Assembly (NCBI GenBank): GCA_948144175.1
Contig: CANXME010000532.1
Span: 2,355,001 to 2,419,000 of the forward strand
DNA: 64,000 nucleotides
Direction of reading: 5' to 3'
DNA from: Closterium sp. NIES-65
Taxonomy: Eukaryota; Streptophyta; Zygnematophyceae; Desmidiales; Closteriaceae
The notes below the pieces were generated by a model, which was not told the origin of the DNA, did not search any database, and saw only the letters and a program-made list of their open reading frames with translations. The first letter of the stretch is position 1. Every line of letters begins with the position of its first letter. The position numbers and the translations under genes were made by a program. Shown piece by piece: positions 57,193 to 64,000 of the stretch.

Positions 57193-60100
57193 ACTCATCG
57201 CAGAAGGACTCGGTTACAACTTACTGAGTGTTAGCCAGCTGATGGCGAAGGGCATCCACTTGGAAGCTGATAGCACCACCCAAAAGTTTAAATTGTATCA
57301 CGGGAAGGGCGGTCTCTACATCGGGATAGCAGTGTTGAATAACAACGTCTTCGTTCTCGACTTCGTTCCCAACCTGGGCACTGCAGACAGTGACGCCATC
57401 GTGAACTTTACTGACTGGACACACCCTCCGGATCCCGATCCCGACTTCAGCCCGGGAGGTTTCTGGTACTCCCACACCATCCCTGAAGCAGAACGAACAC
57501 GAGCGTTAGCGATAATTCAACAAACGACAGCAGCAGAGACAACATCGGCAGCAGCAGAGACAACATCGGCAGCAGCAGGAACAACGACACCAGTCACAAT
57601 CGACGAAGCACCACCAACACCCGCACAACAGCTGAATCCGACTCAACGTGAAGTCCACCGAAGCGCCAACTTCGTCGCCAGTTTTTACTCCAACTCCGAC
57701 GCATACCAACGTTCACCCGGACACCGCGCCTCTGAAGATATCTGGCACGCACGCACAGGACATCCAAGCAACACGGTCTTAAATAACACGATACGAGCAG
57801 GAGTGCTAGACAAAGATTCGCTACTACTACTCGACGGCAGAGAACTTCAACGGGCACGAGGAACTTGCCTCATATGCCCTGAAGCCGACTTACCCCATCG
57901 ACCGTTTCCTTCTCACCACAACCCGAGCGCACCTGCATACGCACCACTCGAAAAAGTATACAGCGACATCCTCTTCAACCGAGAACCAGGACAAGTCACC
58001 TACAATTACACGATCATCTTCATCGACGCCGCCACTCGATACGTCTGGCATCGAAACCTACCCAGCCGCGACATGGCACTCGCAGCGTTCGCCGCCTAGC
58101 TACCGATAGCAGAGAGGGAATCTGGAACGCAGCTGAAAAACTTCCAGTCAGACGGAGGTGGCGAGTACACCTCTCAGCGCTTCAAGCAGTACCTGGCGGA
58201 AAGGGGGATCAAGCAACTTCTCTCTCTTCCCTACGCACATCAGCAGCAAGGTGTCGCAGAAAGAATGAACAGGACTCTGCAGAACAGCATGCGCAAACTG
58301 TTACGTGGCATGCGGCTACCCAACCACCAGTGGCCTGCAGCAATGGACCACGCTGTCATGCTGCACAACTTGCTGTCGTCGTCGTCACTCCCGAACAACG
58401 CATCACCGCATCTGCTGTAGACAGGGAAGCAGGGCAGCACAAAAATGTTACGAGTTTTCGGGTGCATGGTACAGTACCGACCCCCAGAAGCACGAGCGGG
58501 AAGATTTTCGCAACGAGCACAGTGGGGACTACACCTCGGCATCGAGAAAAATTACAACGCGTGGAGAATCTTCGACGTCCACACAAAAGAAACAGTGGCA
58601 GCACGTGATGTGATCTTCTACGAGCGACTCACCCTTCAGACGTACCTCGCCAACTTGCACGAGAATCGGGACCTCACAGGTGGCTTTCGTGGTGACCGAG
58701 CCTTCGCGTCAGCAGCGGACGAAGCAGACTGGGATGAACAGAACGTTGACAACGCATCGGAAGAAGCCGGACCTCTCCCGTACTGCTCCGTCGACGTGCC
58801 CATGGACGAAGAAAATCCTCGCGACAGTAACAACGCCGAAGTCTTGTACCATCTCGCCGACAACGGCTACGTAACACCTGCGACAGTCAACACAAATGAA
58901 GCAGAAAGGATAGGGCCAAATTTCATCCCCGATCCAGAAGCAGGAGACGAAGCAGCTTATCCCGACGATACAACACTCCCCCGATACTCACAGACTGGGC
59001 TGCAAATCCTCGGCCTCGTCACCGCAGTCCACGGGAACGCCGGCAACCCTCTTCCTAAAGAGCCTGCGACGGTTCAGCAGGCTCTGGGGGGGGAACACAG
59101 GGAGAAATGGCGTGAAGCCATGGACAGAGAATTAAAAGCGCTGGAGGAACGCAACACCTGGAAGGTCGTTCCCGCAAGCGTGGCAAGGAACAAGACCATT
59201 CTCACCGGGAAGTGGGTCTTCCGCATCAAAACGAAAGCAGATGGTACAATCGAGAAGTTCAAGGCACGATGGGTCGTGCGAGGATTCGACCAGGAGCAAG
59301 GGCGAGACTTTACCGAGACATTGGCCCCAATTAGTCGACATACCTCACTCCGAATTCTTCTCTCCGTTGCCGCCATGAAGAAGAAAAAACTGCGACAAAT
59401 TGATGTCACCAACGCCTTCCTCTACGCACCTGTTGACGCCGACATCTTCGTCGAGCTCCCTCACGGTACCCACGGGGAACCCAATCAAGTCTGCCAACTG
59501 CTAAAATCCCTCTACGGAATCAAACAGGCCCCACGGCTGTGGCAACAGCACTTACACACCCGCCTCATCCGCATCGGATTCCGCCAACTGCCTCATGACC
59601 AGGGCATGTACCGACTCACTAAAGACGCCAACTACATCCTACTCATCGTCTACGTCGACGATCTCCTCTACATCGGTTCCACCGACGACGTAACCACCTG
59701 GTTCGAAGGGGAGCTGCAGAAAGACCTCACGCTCACGGTTTCTTCTATCGTTACGCAGTACCTCGGGCTCAACATCCGCGAAGAAGAAAACGCAATCTAT
59801 CTAAGCGCCGAGAAATACGCCGACACGATCGCCAAGCGCTTCTCGCTCACACCCACCGCTATCGCCACACCATACCGCTACACGGCAGGAAACGGCCAAG
59901 GAAACTCCGCCCTACTCAAAGCTGCCGGAATACGCGACTATCAGCGAAAACTGGGCTGTCTACTCTTCGCAGCCGTCACCTGTCGCCCAGACCTGTCCTA
60001 CTCCGCTAGCCAGCTCGCTACTTATCTCAAGAGGCCTGAAGTAGATCACCTGGCAGAGCTCGATCGCGCACTGCACTATCTCGTGAGCACACCGACGATT

Positions 60101-60661
60101 GGCCTGACTTATTACAAGAACGAAGCTGGGTCAACGAAGCTAATCGGCTATGTCGATGCCGACCATGCCGGCGATCCAGATAACAGGCGCTCTCGCACCG
60201 GCTACGTCTATCGTCTCGAGCCTATCGGACCTATCTCTTGGCAGTCGAGTAAGCAGGAACTAATCGCTCTCTCTTCAGCTGAAGCAGAATATATCGCCCT
60301 CTGCTCAGCCACCAAGGAAGGACTCTACCTTCGCGAGCTGCTGGAAGAAGCAAAGTTAGCTGAGTTACCCAACTTCACCCTGCACTGCGACAACCAATCT
60401 GCAATTCGCATCGCCAACAAAAGCGGATTCGCGAACAGAACGAAGCATATCGCTCTGCGATACTTCTTCGTGAAAGACGAGATCGAAAAAGGAAGACTCG
60501 AGTTATCCTACTGTCTCACGTCCGAGATGGCAGCAGACTATTTGACCAAGAAGCTCGGAAAACAGAAGTTTGAGTACTGCATGCTGCTGACTGGACAAGG
60601 CCACGTCACCATCAGCGACACTCCAGAAGCGAAGGGGAGTGTTGGGAACAATAAATCTTAA
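57193..60661 (+). pseudogene. Copia-4 pol region, broken (about two breaks)
   Basis: After the nested element the sequence resumes with the protease/pre-integrase part (GYNLLSVSQLMAKGIHLEAD). Next are the integrase zinc-binding region (WHARTGHPSN ... CLICPEAD), the integrase core, the reverse transcriptase (GKWVFRIKTKADGTIEKFKA, YVDDLLYIGS) and RNase H (GYVDADHAGDPDNRRSRTGY; SSAEAEYIAL). It ends with a Tnt1-like tail, [16 protein letters not shown]. The RT/RNase H part is open over more than 700 codons, and its last seven codons lie within the 3' LTR. Confidence 0.88.
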
Positions 60662-61076
60662 GCGCCTCTGTCGTGTCGAAACTCTGGATACAAAAGCGAA
60701 GCACTCCGAATCGAAGCATCGCGAGTCAACCCTCGGAGGTTGGGGGTAACCGCCTGGAGGTTACGCGAAGGTCAAAGGTCAGCGACCTTTGACTTGACCA
60801 ATACAGCGCGACAGCAAGGACACACAACTGACTCGACATTGAGCAGTTGCCCGAGTCGCACCGTATCGAATCGCAACAGCAATACAGTTATTATATCTAT
60901 TCGTATTCCTTGTACTCTTATATAAAGCCTTGTATTTGTTTGTTTTAATCAACTTACTTTGCCCTCACATACCAGCGCAAGGTGGTTCAATCACTCTTTA
61001 CTTCAACGTTTCCGCTATTACAATCCTACTCAGTCTTTAAGCTCTACAAAGATCCTTAGGGCTTTTCAGCCCAACA
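60640..61076 (+). repeat. Copia-4 3' LTR
   Basis: 437 bp, near-identical to 53593-54028, with target copy AGGTT on its right. Confidence 0.92.
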
Positions 61077-61373
61077 AGGTTTAGATGAAGTGTTGTGTAA
61101 GGCCTTGGCAAGGAAGTGAGCCTAAATAAGGGGGCAATGTCGCCTCACTACTGCTGCTCTTTGGTAAGGGCAACGAGTGGATTTATCGACATAGGTTTGT
61201 GCTTAGTAACTCGGTATTTACTGTCCCACCTGGAGTTTCCTTGTCTGTGATCATCCTCTCCCTCTGTGTCTCTCTTACAAAAAAATACTTAAGCAATCTC
61301 TAAGTGATTTTTGGCTAGCTCACCTGAGCGAGAACAGATTAGGAGCGAGGAGAGGGATCCGAGGGAGCATCAC

Positions 61374-61406
61374 CTGGTGCACATCTAGGTCGAGTATCGT
61401 CACTCG
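61374..61406 (-). CDS. Histone deacetylase family, micro-exon with zinc ligands
   Basis: A 33-bp exon between a CTGTAG acceptor and a GTGATG donor reads RVTILDLDVHQ in phase 0. This is the arginase/deacetylase-fold motif ('VDLDVHQGDG' in relatives), whose Asp and His bind the catalytic zinc. It follows the exon at about 62104-62207 on the minus strand. The next expected residues (GDGTA...) were not found before Copia-4 at 61076. The short length makes the exon itself less certain, but the exact motif in phase between splice sites is hard to explain by chance. Confidence 0.7.
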
Positions 61407-61464
61407 CTACAGGCCCTTCATCATCGCCCTCTCGCCCCCACCACTGCTCTTGGCTCCCTCCAAC

Positions 61465-61912
61465 TGTTGGGCTGAAAAGGCCCTAAGGATCTTTACAGAG
61501 GATAACTCTGGGTATGATACTTTGTAATAGCGGAAGCGTTTAATGAAGCTTTGTGAACCGACCTTGCACTAGTGTGTGAGAGCAAATTAGATTAAATTAT
61601 AGTGAAAGGATACAAGCTTATATAATAATACAGGGAATATGAAGAGATACGGTTATAACTACTTTTACTGTTGCTGTTGCGGTTCGATACAGTGCGACTC
61701 GGGCAACTGCTCTGTAACGAGTCAGTTGTGTGTCCTTAACTGTCGCGCTGTTCTTGTCAGGTCAAGGGTCAGCGACCTTTGACTTTCGCGTAACTTCCTG
61801 CAGCCGATTCAACCTCCGAGGGTTGACTCGCAGGTGCTTCGGTGTATGTTGCCTCGCTTCTGGTGCAATGTTTTGACACTGCTGAAGCGTTTAAGTTCCA
61901 TTGTTTCCAACA
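61465..61912 (-). repeat. Solo LTR, relative of the Copia-4 LTR
   Basis: In reverse orientation it starts TGTTGGAAACAATGG and ends CAGCCCAACA, with the same inverted ends, central hairpin and GCAGTTGCCCGAGTCGCAC block as the Copia-4 LTR, but clearly diverged. It is flanked by the 5-bp duplication CCAAC (61460-61464 and 61913-61917). It is what remains after LTR-LTR recombination removed an element. It lies in a deacetylase-gene intron, on the gene's own strand. Confidence 0.9.
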
Positions 61913-62103
61913 CCAACAACCCTCTCCACACATATGCTTGATAGCCTTTACCACATGCGCTTGCTGCTGAAGGTGATTCAGGTAACACCAGCAGCAGTGG
62001 TGGGCCCTGTGCCTGTGCCTGTAATTGTAGTGATGCTGCTTAGGTTGGTGACAGCACTTATGCTAGTGGTGGTGGCAGTGTCAATGTCAGGGTGGGTGCC
62101 ATT

Positions 62104-62207
62104 AGGCCGTGGGAGCAGGGAGGAGGCAGTGAGGGCAGTGTCTGTAATAGCAAGGTCGTTCAGAATGAAGTAGCCCAAGCTGTGGCCCTGAAATGCATGG
62201 TGCATGC
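62104..62207 (-). CDS. Histone deacetylase family exon (HH catalytic pair)
   Basis: After a CCACCAG acceptor the frame (phase 1) reads GMHHAFQGHSLGYFILNDLA and then ITDTALTASSLLPRP. It aligns with 'GGTHHAF....GFCIFNDLAIAA' of cyanobacterial-type deacetylases. The paired His is the charge-relay/general base. The frame stays open to about 61981 through a Ser/Thr-rich stretch without a clear donor, so the 3' boundary given is only the end of the recognisable homology. Gly in the usual 'GGT' is followed by Met here. Confidence 0.72.
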
Positions 62208-62283
62208 CTGGTGGATGGGTGAGTGGAGGTGGCGATAAAATAGACATGAGGATTAGGGGTGGAAGGGCGTCTCATGGTACCGT

Positions 62284-62354
62284 GGTCCTATGGTCTAGTG
62301 GTTATGACGTCAGACTCTGAATCTGAAAGGCCGAATTCAATTCTAGGTAGGACC
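62284..62354 (+). tRNA. tRNA-Gln(CUG)-like sequence
   Basis: The 7-bp acceptor stem pairs perfectly (GGTCCTA with TAGGACC). The D arm is standard (GTCTAGTGGT). A perfect 5-bp anticodon stem (TCAGA/TCTGA) holds the loop CTCTGAA with anticodon CTG, and TTTT follows immediately. The T stem (CCGAA/CTAGG) has two mismatches, one at the normally invariant 53-61 pair, so the internal B box is weakened. It could be a decaying tRNA gene or the head of a tRNA-derived SINE. It sits in a deacetylase intron on the opposite strand. Confidence 0.65.
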
Positions 62355-63413
62355 TTTTATCGTTACCATCCAGAAGGAATGCCCTCTCACCTCTACCCCC
62401 ATCGATCTCATGCCTCCCAGCACCGACCATATCAGGACGCGGTGAAAGTAGACGATCTATCATCTGTCGCGATCTATGTGTGAAACGGTTACCCTGTTTA
62501 CAGACAAGTAACCCCAGCTACAGTGACAATTTTGTACAAAATACACTAACATTCAGACAGGACGACTGATCGTCTATCAATCCCGGCATCGCTGGGAAGC
62601 AAATGCCGACAATCCCAGCATTACAGTGATGACTGATCCAAGTGCTTGCGACGTGAAAGTATTTCGCTAAGCGGGTGAAATGAGTCGCACAATTTTCACA
62701 TTTCACAAGGCTATCGATTCGCCGACCGGGTTGCCCTGTGAGGTGTGAAATTCGCACTCGAGCGTGTACGAAATTGTTGTAAAGCGGGTAATTTCTCCGC
62801 GCCAAAGTGATCCCGGCGAATTTAACACAAGGCTCAACAGTTTTTTCCGATCGTTCCAACGCCGGGTGTGCATCGTTTCACCGATCAATTCCCCAAAGCG
62901 ATCGTGAAAACCAATATTCTCTCACCATCCTCCGAATATGTCACTTTCACCGTGTCCTCAGACTACCCCACTTTCATCTGGACTCGTGAGACACGTCACC
63001 CACCTACGCCACAATCCAAAAGCAGCACGGCTACTGCCCCCAACCCTCCTCCCCCTCACATTGCCCTGCACACATCCCAACTCCCATTCTCTGCTACAGG
63101 CCCTTCTCCCTCCATCACCTGACCTGGTATCTTCCCCAGTCAATGCAGTCAAAAAAAGCAGGCTCAACAGTCAGTGACAGACTTGTCGCCTCGCCCTCAT
63201 GCACTGGCAATGCAACTCTCGGTCACTCGACACGCCAACCTGCTGTGTGTGCCACTGCCCCCTCCCCACTCCCCCCCAGAGCTGCATGCGCCCATGCTCC
63301 CCTGCGGCGCTGTCAATCAATCTGCTAGCTGTATTTGAAGAATCCTTACCAAACCCCTTCCTCCCCCCCCCCCCTTCCCCTCTCCATCCCCCCTCTCCTC
63401 CTGTGCAGCATAC
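62355..63413. other. Deacetylase intron, remainder
   Basis: Part of the roughly 1.2 kb intron between deacetylase exons at 63414 and 62207. It contains the perfect palindrome TTTTGTACAAAA (near 62530) and a C/T-rich run near 63360-63415 that is the purine-rich side of the gene strand. No further gene was recognised. Confidence 0.45.
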
Positions 63414-63480
63414 CTCCTGCCGTGCTGCATACAGGCCCATGCTCCAGCGCGAGCTGTGCCGCGTCCAACATCCCTGCCAC
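63414..63480 (-). CDS. Histone deacetylase family exon
   Basis: 67 bp between a CCCCCAG acceptor and a GTATGC donor. It reads VAGMLDAAQLALEHGPVCST then AG, ending in phase 1 and joining exactly to the phase of the exon at 62207. It corresponds to 'VGGTILAAQLALEHGLACNTAGG' of bacterial and plant deacetylases. Confidence 0.75.
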
Positions 63481-63499
63481 CTGGGGGAAGGCGGAGGGG

Positions 63500-63660
63500 A
63501 GAAGGGCAGGAGGGAGGGAGGGAGGAGAGAGGGAGAGGTAGAAATCGAGGAGGAAAAGAGGTGGGGAGGAGAGAACGGGAAACGAGGAAGGAGTGGAGAT
63601 GGGAGGGGAGAGAAAAAGCAGCTAGCTGAGACAAGGTTAAAGAAGCTCTGTGTGACAAAG
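63500..63660. other. Purine-rich intron tract
   Basis: A run of G/A-rich sequence (GGAGGGAGGGAGG type) in the intron between the two deacetylase exons. On the gene strand it is the pyrimidine-rich side. Apparent ORFs here are low-complexity. Confidence 0.6.
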
Positions 63661-63848
63661 CATAGAGACTGGTGCATGGATACGTGAAGCAGGAGGCAGA
63701 ACAGTGCACACACATGCTTCAAACCGGAACAGCAGCGCTTGAGCACCCTCTCACCCATGCAGCCCTCTCACCCACACCACACCTTTACTAACACCTCCTG
63801 TGCCGCCCGCCCGCCCAGCCCACTCCCCTGCCCCCTACCTCAGCGCAC

Positions 63849-63962
63849 CTCGGCGAGAGTTCGTCTAACGAGGGTGGGCGACCAGGGGAAGCCAATGCGG
63901 CGCATGGCAGCCGAGGGCAGCGCGCCCTGGCAGACCTGCGCCAGATACTGCGCACAGTGCAC
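63849..63962 (-). CDS. Histone deacetylase family exon (left-most N-terminal part visible)
   Basis: 114 bp (38 codons, phase 0 at both ends) after a long pyrimidine tract and CCCCCAG acceptor, with donor GTGCGC. It reads VHCAQYLAQVCQGALPSAAM then RRIGFPWSPTLVRRTLAE. 'RIGFPWSPxLVxR' is characteristic of the cyanobacterial-type histone deacetylase/acetoin utilisation family, zinc-dependent enzymes that remove acetyl groups from lysine or small amines. Earlier exons lie beyond the right edge. Cellular location cannot be judged without the N-terminus. Confidence 0.8.
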
Positions 63963-64000
63963 CTGGGGGAAGGGGGAGGGGCGGGGGAAAGGGAGGGGAA

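Larger units (their letters stand above)
53593..61076 (+). mobile_element. Copia-4: Ty1/Copia retrotransposon of a different lineage, broken
   Basis: LTRs of about 436 bp lie at 53593-54028 and 60640-61076. They start TGTTGGG and end CCCAACA, so they have 7-bp inverted ends. The target duplication is AGGTT (53588-53592 and 61077-61081). The primer-binding region starts TGGTATGAGAGAAG at 54029. Gag has a canonical zinc knuckle, unlike the Copia-1/2/3 group. The element is interrupted by a non-autonomous LTR element (55730-57192) and its pol has about two further breaks. The LTRs differ at only a few positions, so it is fairly recent. Confidence 0.92.

Noticed and set aside
61130-61150. Minus-strand GDIAP-like reading as the deacetylase GDGTA exon
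   Set aside because: No AG acceptor in the right phase, and the following residues do not resemble the family.
63171-63758. 195-codon minus-strand ORF
   Set aside because: Low-complexity Pro/Ser from the pyrimidine-rich intron; it only overlaps the real deacetylase exon in a different frame.

Overview
This window is nuclear DNA of a eukaryote, most likely from the green plant lineage. The evidence is spliceosomal introns of about 70-100 bp with GT...AG ends, short-LTR Copia elements with a plant-type TGGTATCAGAGC primer site, a Ty3/Gypsy chromovirus with a chromodomain, a Pro-rich secreted protein with a GPI-type tail, and a histone deacetylase of cyanobacterial/plant type. A streptophyte alga or a bryophyte-grade plant would fit, but the sequence does not fix the species. 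Roughly three quarters of the window is LTR retrotransposon, much of it nested.

Layout. 1-535 is a GT-rich minisatellite. 783-1286 is an unassigned 167-codon ORF. 2340-3811 is a five-exon host gene of unknown family. Its last exon is split by a 15.1 kb insertion (3812-18893), and its final codons and stop reappear at 18894-18956. The insertion is a Copia element on the minus strand (Copia-1a) that itself received a related Copia on the plus strand (Copia-1b, 10265-17846). 19280-20168 is a 5'-truncated non-autonomous LTR element. 20248-23148 is a multi-exon hAT transposase gene. 23898-26025 (minus) is a secreted, GPI-anchor-type, Pro-rich protein gene with minisatellites in its introns.

26452-31991 is a nearly whole chromovirus (Gypsy-1). 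32054-53309 is an older, decayed relative (Gypsy-2) carrying three nested insertions: Copia-2 (32472-39992), a non-autonomous element (41184-42586) and Copia-3 (45893-53198). 53593-61076 is a Copia of another lineage (Copia-4) with a second non-autonomous element inside it (55730-57192). From 61374 to the right edge runs a minus-strand histone deacetylase gene, seen as four exons. Its introns hold a solo LTR (61465-61912) and a tRNA-Gln-like sequence (62284-62354).

Every complete insertion has a perfect 5-bp target-site duplication, so the order of events can be read. Gypsy-2 came before Copia-2, Copia-3 and the first non-autonomous element; Copia-1a came before Copia-1b; Copia-4 came before the second non-autonomous element. 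The points most worth a second look are: the host exon split by a Copia-in-Copia; the head-to-head Copia-1a/1b pair, which forms an inverted repeat with arms of about 6 kb; the mosaic structure of Copia-3; the private GC-rich minisatellite in each element's leader; and a deacetylase gene whose C-terminal half is not visible. I found no CRISPR array, no rRNA and no clearly new enzymatic system.
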